A stretch of 64,000 bases of DNA from Fen-1298 sp050015675 (GTDB lineage Bacteria; Bacteroidota; Ignavibacteria; UBA10030), in NCBI GenBank assembly GCA_050015675.1, contig JBEKAY010000003.1:1-64000 (forward strand), given 5' to 3'. Every line of letters starts with the position of its first letter. Within the stretch, counting starts at the first letter, position 1. The position numbers and the translations under genes were made by a program. This document shows positions 45,769 to 54,948 of the stretch, in pieces. Below the pieces are notes generated by a model. It saw nothing but the letters and a program-made list of their open reading frames with translations, had not been told where the DNA came from and ran no database searches.

Positions 45769-48285
45769 CTATAGCTGCTCGCCGTCGATCCATTTTTTTA
45801 TTTTTGACTCGTATTCATTCGCAAGACGTTGTGCCACGGCAACATCAACAGATTCTGCGTTAATGTGGAATACAGGCCGTGCGCGATCCGGATTCAAAAG
45901 TACAGATGTATGTCCGCCAATGTCAGCGGGATAGAGCTTTATTCCTTCAATCAAGTCGCGAGGAATTCTTTCGGACTCCTCCGTCAGCTTTCGCATAATT
46001 CGTCCCTTAACATGCCATGGGCACGATATATTCTTTTTGACGAAATGGAGCCGTGGAGTTTCGTTGTCGAGTTCGCCGATGCGCTTCTTCGTCTTTGCGA
46101 TGCATTCAAGGAGCTTTGTTATTGAGTACATTGCATCGGAAGCAAAGAGAAAATCGTTGAAAATGAATCCCCCTTTTGTACCTCCTACGAACTTGGTTTG
46201 CTTGTCGGTTGCGGCGTCCATCAATGCGAGGTGGCTGTCCCGCGTTTTAATGACCTGCAAATTGAATTCTGCTGCAATGATATCAACTTCGCCACTTGCG
46301 GAAATCGGTACTGCAAATTTTCTCACATCTTTGTCGGCAAGTGCGAAAAATTTTAACATCAGTGTCAGTAAGCGATCACTGTCGATGATGGAACCATGTT
46401 CATCAATTATAAACATTTTTTCTGCGCCAGCATCGAGCATACAACCGACGTCATATTTTAACGAGGTGACCACATATGCAAGCTGTTGAAGCGATGTATC
46501 GAACTCTTCTTTTGTCCGTGTATTTTTGCGGCTGTCTAAATAAGCGTTGAGTGCTACGACCTGCACGTCCAAATTTCCAAGAATGTTTGGGAAGATTGTG
46601 GATGCGATTCCATTGGAGTAGTCGATTACCATTTTAAGTCCTGAAGAACGGATTGCCTGCGTGTCCAGCGTTTCTAAAAAACGCTGGATGTAACTTTCCG
46701 TCGTGCGTTCCGGGAATGAAATAGAGCCGACTTGATCGTGGTGTGCGCGGCTAAAATCTTCGCCGAAGAAAAGGCGTTCTATCGATTTTGTTTTACTCGA
46801 TGTTAAGTCCTTGCCTTGTGCATCAAAGAAAATAATGTCTGTGCTGTTTCTGTCAAATGGAGATTTACGAACGTGAATACCGCCCCGTTCTTTTCCGGTT
46901 CGTAATTCGTGCCGGACTATGGGTATTGAGGTCGTGCGCAGATCCATGCAATGGACACCGGCGGACATGATACCGGACATCATTGCACGGTTTATCATAC
47001 GGGAGACATTATCAGCATCGCGGCTGGTGACGACCGTCGAACCTGAACCAACAAAAGCGCCAAACGCCGCTCCTAACTTAGCGCCAAACTCCGGGCTGAT
47101 TTCGATATTGGAAATGCCGGTGATGCGTGCATCGGTGAACAATTCGCGCAACCATCGATCTTCCCATACCAAACTTCGTGTTACGATGGAGCCGTCTTCG
47201 ATATTCTTTTCCGGCCAAATCTTAATATTAGATAGGAGTTTGCTCCGCCTGCCTATTGTGCATGAATCGCCGATAAAAACATTTTCGAGAATCACTACAT
47301 CGTCATTGATAACGCAACCGTTTCCAACAACATCGAGCGTTAGTTGAGAGCGAGTGCCAATTTTAGAATTCTTCCAAATGACAGAATTTTGGATAATGGC
47401 ACTGGGGAGGATTTCACAGTTATCGCCGATGATTGAATTACTAATGACCGCACCGTTATGGATATAGCAATTTTTCCCAACAATACTTGTTCTTGTAAGA
47501 TTGCGAGGCTCTGCCTCTATAGTTGTACCTTCTCCAATGATGAGATTCCCTTTTCTTTCTCCATCAATCCGTAGTTTTACATCGCCACGAATTGCATCCA
47601 TGTGAGCATCTTGATAGTCATTCAAACTGCCAATGTCTTTCCAGTATCCTTGGGCGATATAGCCGTACAATCCAAGATCACGTTCCAAGAGAAGAGGGAA
47701 AAGATTTTTTCCGAAGTCAAATTCTTGTTTTTCCGGTACCAGATCTAGCACATCCGGTTCAAGAATGTAAATTCCAGTGTTGATTGTATCGCTGAATACT
47801 TCACCCCACGAAGGTTTTTCAAGAAATCGTGTAATTTTTCCATCTGCCTTCGTCAAAACAACACCATATTGAAGAGGGTTGGAAACACGGGTTAGTAGCA
47901 TTGTCGCTTTCGCTTTTTTTTCTTCGTGGAAGCGAATCGCTGCAGTTAAGTCGAAATCTGTAAGAACATCCCCGCTGATAACTAAAAATCTCTCATTCAA
48001 GAAGTCTTTTGCATTGCGGACACTGCCTGCTGTTCCGTAATCTGCTTCTGCCTTCCGATATTGCATCTTTATACCAAAGGCATCTCCATGACCGAAATAA
48101 CCAGTAATTGCATCTGGTTGATAGAAGAGCGTGGAAACAATATCTATAATACCATGATTTTTTAACAGCTCGACAATATGTTCCATAATGGGTTTGTTCA
48201 CCATTGGAACCATCGGTTTGGGAATGCCGCTCGTAAGTGGGCGCAATCGCGTCCCAAATCCGCCAGCCATGATTACAGCTTTCAT
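45769..48285 (-). CDS. Fused sugar-phosphate nucleotidyltransferase / phosphohexomutase-like protein
   Basis: 838 residues in three parts. Residues 1-235 are a nucleotidyltransferase (KAVIMAGGFGTRLRPLTSGI, PKPMVPMVNKPIMEHI, VISGDVLTDFDL). Residues about 250-365 form a left-handed beta-helix of hexapeptide repeats (VGKNCYIHNGAVISNSIIGD). From about 380 is a phosphomannomutase-like half (GSGSTVVTSRDADN, SGIMSAGVHCMDLRTTSIPI). The usual TASHNP phosphoserine loop is not found; the matching place reads GGIHVRKSPFDRNSTDI, so mutase activity is doubtful. The family is annotated as mannose-1-phosphate guanylyltransferase/phosphomannomutase. The nucleotide and sugar are not fixed by sequence. It diverges from the GAF protein gene. 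Confidence 0.85.
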   Translation of the reverse strand: MKAVIMAGGFGTRLRPLTSGIPKPMVPMVNKPIMEHIVELLKNHGIIDIVSTLFYQPDAITGYFGHGDAFGIKMQYRKAEADYGTAGSVRNAKDFLNERFLVISGDVLTDFDLTAAIRFHEEKKAKATMLLTRVSNPLQYGVVLTKADGKITRFLEKPSWGEVFSDTINTGIYILEPDVLDLVPEKQEFDFGKNLFPLLLERDLGLYGYIAQGYWKDIGSLNDYQDAHMDAIRGDVKLRIDGERKGNLIIGEGTTIEAEPRNLTRTSIVGKNCYIHNGAVISNSIIGDNCEILPSAIIQNSVIWKNSKIGTRSQLTLDVVGNGCVINDDVVILENVFIGDSCTIGRRSKLLSNIKIWPEKNIEDGSIVTRSLVWEDRWLRELFTDARITGISNIEISPEFGAKLGAAFGAFVGSGSTVVTSRDADNVSRMINRAMMSGIMSAGVHCMDLRTTSIPIVRHELRTGKERGGIHVRKSPFDRNSTDIIFFDAQGKDLTSSKTKSIERLFFGEDFSRAHHDQVGSISFPERTTESYIQRFLETLDTQAIRSSGLKMVIDYSNGIASTIFPNILGNLDVQVVALNAYLDSRKNTRTKEEFDTSLQQLAYVVTSLKYDVGCMLDAGAEKMFIIDEHGSIIDSDRLLTLMLKFFALADKDVRKFAVPISASGEVDIIAAEFNLQVIKTRDSHLALMDAATDKQTKFVGGTKGGFIFNDFLFASDAMYSITKLLECIAKTKKRIGELDNETPRLHFVKKNISCPWHVKGRIMRKLTEESERIPRDLIEGIKLYPADIGGHTSVLLNPDRARPVFHINAESVDVAVAQRLANEYESKIKKWIDGEQL

Positions 48286-48516
48286 TAAGAGCTTTCAATT
48301 CTTGGATATGAGATGGAGATAACTTAATAATAAAAAGTTATGCAAAAAAAGATACTGCTGCAAGCATCGGCAATTCTAAACTCAAGACAAAAAGTTTGTT
48401 TCCGACATAGAAAATGGAAATGATTAATATCTATATGATTAATTGACTTTCCGGCACAAAACAGGTAAATTTAATGCAATTTGTGGGCAACTATAAAATG
48501 TTCTATAATCGATGAA

Positions 48517-50463
48517 ATGACTGACGCCCGAAGGTTTAACTCAATTTCTTCCTTACCGCATCCTTTATCGTTTGCGGAAGAATTAATTGTGGTGGTGGGT
48601 GTCGTTTCATTTTTAGGGGGACTTGCTCTTTCATTCGTGTTCGCGAAGATAATGCTCTTTCTGCTTTTCGGAGCATCGATTGCGTATGTGATTGTGAGAA
48701 CGGGAAAACGTAAAGAACTTTCTACGCAAGCTGAGGAAAGTCGCCATTCTCTCACGACAGAAGAGGAGCGTGACAATCAAATGAAGAAACTTGTTTTTGA
48801 TGATTATCAAGCTTCCGGCAAACAATACAAAATTGATTTTATTGATGAACCGGAATCTCCCCAACCTGTACTCCTTGAAAGAGATAGTATGGCTCCGGAA
48901 AAAAAAGCTTCAGAATCAGAAAAATCGACAACAACGGTATTTGAATTGAACGAGTTCATCGAGGCTCCGGATGGCGGCGGACAAGGCGAAGATGGACCCC
49001 GTGCAGAGTTTAATACTCTGATCCAACGTGTACTAAGCGTTGTGAAGGACGTGCATTTTGCGCACACCGTTGCTCTGTTCTGGGTGAATAGAGAAAAACA
49101 GCAGTTAGTGCTTGAAAGCCATCTTTCCGACAGCGGGCAATTCATGAAGAATAGACGGCTATCCATCGGTTCTGATTTAGCGAGTCAAATTGCCGTCAGT
49201 GGAAAGCCGCAGATCGTCAACTATGTGAATGCTCTGGGGCAGAGTGATATTTTACCGTATTATGAAACGATCGAAGCGGTCAAAACATTTGTCGGCATTC
49301 CGATATTTTATAGTGGTGCATCACAGGATCCGGTTGCGGTTCTTATATTGGATTGTTTAGAAGCTGATGCCTATGGCAACGAAACAATCACTTCACTCGC
49401 TCAAATAGCGAAGTTGATTTCCACGCTCACTCGCAGTTATACTTCGAAATATGATCTGTTGTTGGATTCTGAAGTCTTGCGGTCGATTAATCGTGTACGA
49501 GAACAATTGAGCATGGAATTTGACACTCATTCTATCACGCGATCGCTTGCTGAAGAAGTATCTAGACTTATTCCATGGGATTATATTGCCGTGGTTTTGT
49601 TTGACGACAGTCGAAAATCGTGGGTCATCCATTATCTTCTGAACCGCATGAACGATCCTTATGTTTCGCTGATGTGTGAACTTGATGCCCAGCAGAGTCT
49701 TGTCGCAGGTGTGATTCAAGCGGGGATTCCGAAAATCATAGATGAAATTTCAACTGAGTCGATGCCGCGGTTTTATCAAGCAGAACGATGCGATTCGAAA
49801 GGCGCCCTCATGATTATTCCGCTCAATTCATTGAGTCGGTGCTATGGCGCGTTGTTGGTCGAAAGCAAAGATCCCAAAACATATTCCGACGCGGATGTGA
49901 AGCTCGTTCAAAAACTCACCGAGACTTCATCCTGGGCTCTTGAGATTCTCAGTTTGACAGATGTGATGAATAACTATGTCTCGCTTGATGAAACCACTGG
50001 AGTAGCGACACGTAAGAGTTTTATGGGGCGTTTACAGGAAGAAGTGCAGCGTGCGAATGATTTCTCGAATGAATTATCGTTAGTGATGATATCCATAGAC
50101 CGGATGGACGAGCATATTGCACGGTACGGAAAAGATGCATTTGATTTCATCCTGCAGAATGTGAGCCGCATGGTAAAAGTTTCCATCCGTCCATACGATG
50201 TTGTGGGCAGATTCGATTTCAATTGTTTTGTCGTCCTTCTCGTTCACACGACATCGAATGAGGCGTCGCTGTGGGCGGAAAAAATTCGCAAGAATGTTGC
50301 CAGCAACATCCTCAATATTGAGAATAAAAGTTTTTCAATCACCATCAGTGTTGGTGTTGCCGGTGCATTAGAGGAAGCATCTGACGTTGATCTTCTGGAG
50401 AGTGCAGACCGCGTTCTTCGCAAAGCTATCGAAGCAGGCGGCAATATTGTAAGAGTATATTAA
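48517..50463 (+). CDS. Membrane GAF-domain protein with a degenerate GGDEF domain
   Basis: 648 residues from ATG 48517; an in-frame TTG at 48481 is an alternative, and neither has a strong ribosome site. Two membrane helices (LIVVVGVVSFLGGLALSFVF and the following IMLFLLFGASIAYVIV) precede an acidic linker. Two GAF-like domains follow (about 150-310 and 330-480; LIPWDYIAVVLFDDSRKSW, GALMIIPLNSLSRCYGALLV). The C-terminal domain has the GGDEF framework (TGVATRKSFMGRLQEEVQRA, LSLVMISIDRMDEHIARYGK), but the active-site loop reads VVGRFDFNCFVVLL. GGDEF has thus become DFNCF, so diguanylate cyclase activity is unlikely. It probably senses a signal and acts through binding. Confidence 0.85.
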   Translation: MTDARRFNSISSLPHPLSFAEELIVVVGVVSFLGGLALSFVFAKIMLFLLFGASIAYVIVRTGKRKELSTQAEESRHSLTTEEERDNQMKKLVFDDYQASGKQYKIDFIDEPESPQPVLLERDSMAPEKKASESEKSTTTVFELNEFIEAPDGGGQGEDGPRAEFNTLIQRVLSVVKDVHFAHTVALFWVNREKQQLVLESHLSDSGQFMKNRRLSIGSDLASQIAVSGKPQIVNYVNALGQSDILPYYETIEAVKTFVGIPIFYSGASQDPVAVLILDCLEADAYGNETITSLAQIAKLISTLTRSYTSKYDLLLDSEVLRSINRVREQLSMEFDTHSITRSLAEEVSRLIPWDYIAVVLFDDSRKSWVIHYLLNRMNDPYVSLMCELDAQQSLVAGVIQAGIPKIIDEISTESMPRFYQAERCDSKGALMIIPLNSLSRCYGALLVESKDPKTYSDADVKLVQKLTETSSWALEILSLTDVMNNYVSLDETTGVATRKSFMGRLQEEVQRANDFSNELSLVMISIDRMDEHIARYGKDAFDFILQNVSRMVKVSIRPYDVVGRFDFNCFVVLLVHTTSNEASLWAEKIRKNVASNILNIENKSFSITISVGVAGALEEASDVDLLESADRVLRKAIEAGGNIVRVY

Positions 50464-50498
50464 ACAACAAATCAGTAATTCTTTTTTTGGAGATGTAA

Positions 50499-50693
50499 AT
50501 GGCAAAACAAACTGACTTTGCGGAAAAAGCAAAAAAAGCTTCACAGGAAAAAGGTGTGAAGTGCCCAAAGTGCGGCACAACCAGAACACCGACACTGTAT
50601 GTGCAATCGGTGCGTTCAGCGCATGGATCCTATAAATTCAACCGACAGAGGGTGCAAATCTGTAAGTGCAACGAGAAGGAGATTTTAGGATAA
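50499..50693 (+). CDS. Small zinc-ribbon protein
   Basis: 64 residues, beginning MAKQTDFAEKAKKASQEKG. A CPKCG pair near residue 22 and a CKCN pair near residue 55 form a four-cysteine zinc ribbon, with TPTLYVQSVRSAHGSYKFNR between. A TGGAG ribosome site lies before ATG 50499. The middle resembles ribosome- or nucleic-acid-associated small ribbons, but no specific function can be given. It lies 35 bases after the GAF protein and 36 bases before deoB. Confidence 0.75.
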   Translation: MAKQTDFAEKAKKASQEKGVKCPKCGTTRTPTLYVQSVRSAHGSYKFNRQRVQICKCNEKEILG

Positions 50694-50729
50694 CAGTTCC
50701 ATGCGCAATCCTCGCACAGAAAATTTCGG

Positions 50730-51920
50730 ATGAGGTCGAAGCAGACGAAACTCATACTCATTGTCCTTGATAGTATTGGCGTTGGTGAATTACCCGATGC
50801 CGGGGATTATGGGGACAAAGGAACGAATACGATCTCGCACGTTGCTCAGGAAGTCGGCGGCCTGCGATTACCAAATCTTGCGGCGCTCGGACTTGGAAAC
50901 ATTACGAATATAAACGGTGTTTCAAAAAACAAGAATGCAATTGGTTGCTTCGGCAAAATGGCGGAAGCATCGAAGGGCAAAGACAGCACCACCGGACATT
51001 GGGAAATCGCTGGCATTATCACTCAGCATGCGTTTCCTTTATATCCAAATGGTTTTCCGAAAAAATTACTTGAAAAGTTTCTTCGTGTCACGGGATGCAA
51101 CGGATATTTAGGCAACAAACCGGCATCCGGCACTGAGATCATCAAAGAGTTAGGCGATGAGCATGTGCGCACTGGGTTCCCAATTGTCTATACTTCCGGA
51201 GATTCTGTTTTCCAAATTGCTACACATCAGGATGTAATTCCGCTTGAGCGTCTGTATGAGATTTGTCAAAGAACGCGTGAACAAGTTGTGGTGGATCAGC
51301 ATCGCGTTGGCCGAGTGATTGCGCGTCCATTCATTGGAGTAGCTGGCAACTACATGCGCACACCGTATCGACGGGATTACGCAGTTGAACCGCCAGCAGA
51401 AACTATACTGGATGTTTTACACGCAAGTGGTGTACCAACAATTGGTATTGGTAAGATTGATGACTTATTTAACGGGCGTGGATTACAGGAAAAGATCCAC
51501 ATCAAATCCAACGCAGAAGGCATCGAAGAAATTATTAAAGCCGGAAAATCAATGCAGTCCGGATTTTTAATGGCGAACTTGGTTGACTTCGATATGCTTT
51601 ATGGTCATCGCCAAGATGCAAAAGGATATGCCAAAGCACTTGAAGAGTTTGATGTGAAGCTTCCGGAAATCCAGGAGTGCATCGATGACAATGACGTGTT
51701 GATCTTAACTGCAGATCATGGCAACGATCCGACAGATCAGAGTACAGATCATACACGAGAATATGTTCCGGTGTTGTGTTATACAAAATCCGGCAAGAAG
51801 AATGTCAATCTTGGTGTGCGCAGTTCATTTGCTGATATCGGTAAAACCGTAGCGGAGTTTTTTGATGCTGCAAATGCTCAAGCGCTTTCGGGCCAAAGTT
51901 TTCTATCAGACATTTTATAA
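50730..51920 (+). CDS. deoB: Phosphopentomutase
   Basis: 396 residues, full length. Alkaline-phosphatase-superfamily metal motifs are present: LIVLDSIGVGELPDAGDYGD with GTNTISHVA, STTGHWEIAG around the catalytic Thr, FLMANLVDFDMLYGHRQDA, and LTADHGNDPTDQSTDHTREY. It interconverts ribose-1-phosphate or deoxyribose-1-phosphate with the 5-phosphates. The two genes downstream encode microcompartment vertex proteins, and deoC, which splits the deoxyribose-5-phosphate product, is at 56 kb. Together they suggest a nucleoside-sugar route tied to a microcompartment. Confidence 0.95.
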   Translation: MRSKQTKLILIVLDSIGVGELPDAGDYGDKGTNTISHVAQEVGGLRLPNLAALGLGNITNINGVSKNKNAIGCFGKMAEASKGKDSTTGHWEIAGIITQHAFPLYPNGFPKKLLEKFLRVTGCNGYLGNKPASGTEIIKELGDEHVRTGFPIVYTSGDSVFQIATHQDVIPLERLYEICQRTREQVVVDQHRVGRVIARPFIGVAGNYMRTPYRRDYAVEPPAETILDVLHASGVPTIGIGKIDDLFNGRGLQEKIHIKSNAEGIEEIIKAGKSMQSGFLMANLVDFDMLYGHRQDAKGYAKALEEFDVKLPEIQECIDDNDVLILTADHGNDPTDQSTDHTREYVPVLCYTKSGKKNVNLGVRSSFADIGKTVAEFFDAANAQALSGQSFLSDIL

Positions 51921-51986
51921 GCATGGCAGAGGTTACTGCAGGCGGAAACAATATTTCGTTTGCAGAGTCTAATAAACAGGTGATTC

Positions 51987-52256
51987 ATGATCCTCGGAAA
52001 AGTCGTTGGCACGATTTGGGCAACGCGCAAAGACGAAGCAATGGTCGGGATGAAGCTTCAAATCGTCAAGCATGTTGATCTCGATTATAAACTCAAAGAT
52101 TCGTTTGTCGTTGCCGTGGATACAGTGCAAGCAGGTGTCGGTGACATTGTGCTGGTGGCATCGGGAAGTTCTGCACGCCAAACGGCAGTTACAAAAAATA
52201 AACCCGTGGACGCTGTCATCATGGCGGTGGTTGATAAATTAGATATATCTGAATGA
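51987..52256 (+). CDS. EutN/CcmL bacterial microcompartment vertex protein (BMC-P), first copy
   Basis: 89 residues, the usual family size. Starts MILGKVVGTIWATRKDEAMV, continues with GMKLQIVKHVDLD and the family signature VVAVDTVQAGVGDIVLVASG, then ends around PVDAVIMAVVDKLDIS. Such proteins form pentamers that cap the vertices of polyhedral microcompartment shells. It lies 66 bases after deoB, and a second copy follows 12 bases downstream. No hexameric shell protein gene is in the window, so the main shell operon must be elsewhere. Confidence 0.93.
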   Translation: MILGKVVGTIWATRKDEAMVGMKLQIVKHVDLDYKLKDSFVVAVDTVQAGVGDIVLVASGSSARQTAVTKNKPVDAVIMAVVDKLDISE

Positions 52257-52268
52257 TGTGAGGCGATC

Positions 52269-52541
52269 GTGTTCTTTGCAAAGGTCATCGGAACTCTTTG
52301 GGCAACGCAAAAGGACGAGACTATGAAGAGTTTCAAACTTCAGATCATTCAACCGCTGAATGCTAAGCGCGAGCTTGCCGGCTTGCCGATTGTTGCAGTA
52401 GATACCGTCGGTGCCGGACAGGGCGAAACCGTTTTTTATATTACATCGCGCGAAGCGGTAATTCCGTTGCCCGTAGAAATGGCGCCGGTTGATGCAAGTA
52501 TTGTCGGGATTGTGGATAGGATCGATCTTCAGCGATCGTGA
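52269..52541 (+). CDS. EutN/CcmL bacterial microcompartment vertex protein (BMC-P), second copy
   Basis: 90 residues and clearly paralogous to the preceding gene: FFAKVIGTLWATQKDETMKS, FKLQIIQPLN, VVAVDTVGAGQGETVFYITS with one residue changed at the start (IVAVDTV), and PVDASIVGIVDRIDL. It starts with GTG 52269 after TGAGGCGA. Two or three different BMC-P proteins in one shell is common. It is probably in one transcript with deoB and the first copy; the sigma factor gene follows after 110 bases. Confidence 0.93.
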   Translation: MFFAKVIGTLWATQKDETMKSFKLQIIQPLNAKRELAGLPIVAVDTVGAGQGETVFYITSREAVIPLPVEMAPVDASIVGIVDRIDLQRS

Positions 52542-52651
52542 ACTTTCCACCCCACTTTAAGTGTTTATAAGTAGAAGCTATCGTTGGAACACCCGTAGCC
52601 CCGCCAAGAGCGGGACGGGAAACAAAAGTTACATTTAGGCAAAAAGAGTCA

Positions 52652-53509
52652 ATGGTGAAAATAAGCAAACAATATACAAATCGTGAAAGCCAATCGTTAG
52701 ATAAATATCTCCAAGAAATTGGCAAGGTTGAATTATTAGTGCCGCAGGAGGAAATTGATCTTGCTCGGCGTATCAAAAAAGGCGATCAAAAAGCGTTAGA
52801 GAAATTGACAAAAGCAAACCTTCGCTTTGTTGTCAGTGTAGCAAAACAGTACCAGAACCAGGGATTATCGCTTGGCGACTTGATTAACGAAGGCAATCTT
52901 GGTCTCATAAAAGCCGCAAAGCGTTTTGATGAAACGCGCGGATTCAAATTTATTTCGTATGCCGTATGGTGGATTCGTCAATCAATTCTTCAAGCGCTGG
53001 CGGAACAGTCGCGTATTGTGCGCTTGCCGCTCAATCGCGTTGGTGCATTGAATAAAATTGGCAAGGCGTTCAGTACGCTGGAACAAGAATTTGAACGCGA
53101 GCCAAGCGCGAGTGAATTAGCGGAAGAATTAGATATGTCGCTCTTTGAAGTTTCCGACACGCTTAAAATTTCCGGCAGACATTTATCGATGGATGCGCCA
53201 TTTGCGCAAGGTGAAGATAATCGTTTGCTCGATGTGATTCAGGATAATCGTCAGCCGACTCCAGATTCCGGCCTTTTAGAAGAATCGTTGAAGAATGAAG
53301 TGAAACGTGCATTAGCGACATTGAGTGAACGCGAAGCGCAGGTCATCAAACTTTATTTCGGCCTCGATTCTGAGCATTCGCTCACACTTGAAGAAATCGG
53401 AGAAAAATTCAACTTGACTCGCGAGCGAGTCCGACAGATTAAGGAAAAAGCAATTCGCCGTTTGCGGCATGCGTCTCGCAGCAAAGCATTGCGCTCATAT
53501 CTTGGTTAA
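52652..53509 (+). CDS. rpoD: Principal RNA polymerase sigma factor (RpoD/SigA type)
   Basis: 285 residues, lacking region 1.1 as in Bacteroidota-type primary sigma factors. Region 1.2 reads DKYLQEIGKVELLVPQEEID. Region 2 has NLRFVVSVAKQYQNQG, LSLGDLINEGNLGLIKAA and KFISYAVWWIRQSILQAL. Region 3 includes EREPSASELAEELDMS. Region 4.2 is LTLEEIGEKFNLTRERVRQI. It directs transcription of housekeeping genes. A weak hairpin (53559-53580) follows the stop. Confidence 0.95.
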   Translation: MVKISKQYTNRESQSLDKYLQEIGKVELLVPQEEIDLARRIKKGDQKALEKLTKANLRFVVSVAKQYQNQGLSLGDLINEGNLGLIKAAKRFDETRGFKFISYAVWWIRQSILQALAEQSRIVRLPLNRVGALNKIGKAFSTLEQEFEREPSASELAEELDMSLFEVSDTLKISGRHLSMDAPFAQGEDNRLLDVIQDNRQPTPDSGLLEESLKNEVKRALATLSEREAQVIKLYFGLDSEHSLTLEEIGEKFNLTRERVRQIKEKAIRRLRHASRSKALRSYLG

Positions 53510-53541
53510 ACAAAAAATCTTGTTGGCAGACGAACGACATT

Positions 53542-54252
53542 TTGGTTAAATCCATAGCAAGCCCCGCGTGTGTGGGGCTTCGTCATAACGAAAGCATTTT
53601 CCCCATCGTTTTCAGACATTCAATATTGTTGGTGTTGGGAATTGCCATCGCAGTCTTCGTGCTCGAAGGATGCGGCGCGTCGTCTCCACGATTCGGCGGT
53701 GAAGGAAAAAAATCTTCGCAAACGGAACCAAGGCCAACTCATGGTGCGCGTTTCTCATCGAAGGAAGCGGAAGAGGAAACCAAAGAGAACGATAAAAAAC
53801 TGGATGCGAAAGAAGTTGAACGCGTAGCGAGCGGCAGCCGTGATTTTAGGAAAGAAAAAAACGAAGCCATTAAACCACTCGATCAGAGCAAGATGATGCG
53901 GGAGATTTCAAAATTTATGGGTGTGCCGTACGTACATGGCGGCGCCGGGACAGATGGGATGGATTGCTCGGGCTACACGATGACGGTGTACAAGAACTCT
54001 ATTGGCAAACTGCTTCCACGCTCAAGCGCAGAGCAATCGAAGCTCGGCAAGGCGGTCGAATTGAGCGATTTGAAATTCGGCGATTTGATTTTTTTCAACA
54101 CTACAGGGGAGAGCGCATCCCACGTTGGTATCTATTTGGGAGACGATCTCTTTGCGCATGCGAGTGTTTCCTTCGGTGTAACGATTTCTTCGCTGCAAAG
54201 TTCATACTTTGCCAAACGGTTTGAAACAGTCCGGCGGATTGTTAACAATTAA
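53542..54252 (+). CDS. NlpC/P60 cysteine peptidase lipoprotein (start uncertain)
   Basis: Up to 236 residues from TTG 53542, but the true start is probably later (for example near 53600-53626), just before the signal sequence SILLVLGIAIAVFVLEGCG, whose lipobox ends at Cys. A charged linker follows (EAEEETKENDKKLDAKEVER). The NlpC/P60 domain has its full catalytic set: Cys in GMDCSGYT, His in ASHVGIYLG, and a third polar residue in FAHASVSFG. FMGVPYVHGG is also typical. Such enzymes cut peptidoglycan peptides at the cell wall. The protein should be lipid-anchored after Lgt processing. Confidence 0.88.
   Translation: MVKSIASPACVGLRHNESIFPIVFRHSILLVLGIAIAVFVLEGCGASSPRFGGEGKKSSQTEPRPTHGARFSSKEAEEETKENDKKLDAKEVERVASGSRDFRKEKNEAIKPLDQSKMMREISKFMGVPYVHGGAGTDGMDCSGYTMTVYKNSIGKLLPRSSAEQSKLGKAVELSDLKFGDLIFFNTTGESASHVGIYLGDDLFAHASVSFGVTISSLQSSYFAKRFETVRRIVNN
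53559..53580. terminator. Weak hairpin after rpoD
   Basis: AAGCCCC (53559-53565) pairs with GGGGCTT (53574-53580). No T-run follows, so termination is uncertain. It overlaps the longest possible reading of the NlpC/P60 gene and argues that translation of that gene starts after it. Confidence 0.4.
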
Positions 54253-54347
54253 CCATAGATGACGGGTTGTAGAATGCAGATTGGGAATTTGAGTAGAATT
54301 TTTCAAATCAATAATTAATGAATCAGGATTAACAAAGGTCCGCGCGC

Positions 54348-54944
54348 ATGTCCATTCTTCCTATTTATCTTTTCGGAACAAATATTTTAAAGAAAACAGC
54401 CAAGCCAGTTGAATTGCTGGATGACTCGACTGTCAAACTTATATACGATATGTTTGAGACGATGCATGAAGCCAACGGCCTCGGCCTTGCCGCAACGCAG
54501 GTGGGAGATCTTCGACGTGTTATTACCATTGATATTTCAGATGTCACCGAGCCAAATGCTGAAGGCGAAACAGAAAACACGATGCATCCAACATCGCCTG
54601 ATCTTCCTAAAACACTAGCGCTGATTAATCCTGAGATTCTGAGTGAAGATGGTAAGTGGTCGATGGAAGAAGGATGCCTCAGCCTTCCACACTTGCATGA
54701 AGAAGTCGAACGTGCGGAAAAGGTACGTGTTCGTTTTCATAATGCCGAATTCAAAGAACAAGAACTACTTGCCGATGGATTACTTGCGCGCGTCATTCTT
54801 CATGAGTTAGATCATCTTAATGGAATACTTTTCGTAGATCGTGTCAGTAAGACAAAACGAAGTCTGTTGCTGCCAAAGTTGAGAAAGATACGAAAAGGAG
54901 AAATTGAAGTGGACTATCCGGTGGTGACGGCAGAGGAGGAATAA
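54348..54944 (+). CDS. def: Peptide deformylase
   Basis: 198 residues. All three motifs are intact: GLGLAATQ (44-51), EEGCLSLP with metal ligand C110, and HELDHL with ligands H152 and H156 and catalytic E153. A roughly 20-residue insertion (around TEPNAEGETENTMHPTSPDL) lies between motifs 1 and 2, as in many Bacteroidota-type enzymes. It removes the formyl group from nascent proteins. The fmt gene starts four bases after the stop, the classic def-fmt pair. Confidence 0.96.
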   Translation: MSILPIYLFGTNILKKTAKPVELLDDSTVKLIYDMFETMHEANGLGLAATQVGDLRRVITIDISDVTEPNAEGETENTMHPTSPDLPKTLALINPEILSEDGKWSMEEGCLSLPHLHEEVERAEKVRVRFHNAEFKEQELLADGLLARVILHELDHLNGILFVDRVSKTKRSLLLPKLRKIRKGEIEVDYPVVTAEEE

Positions 54945-54948
54945 CAGC

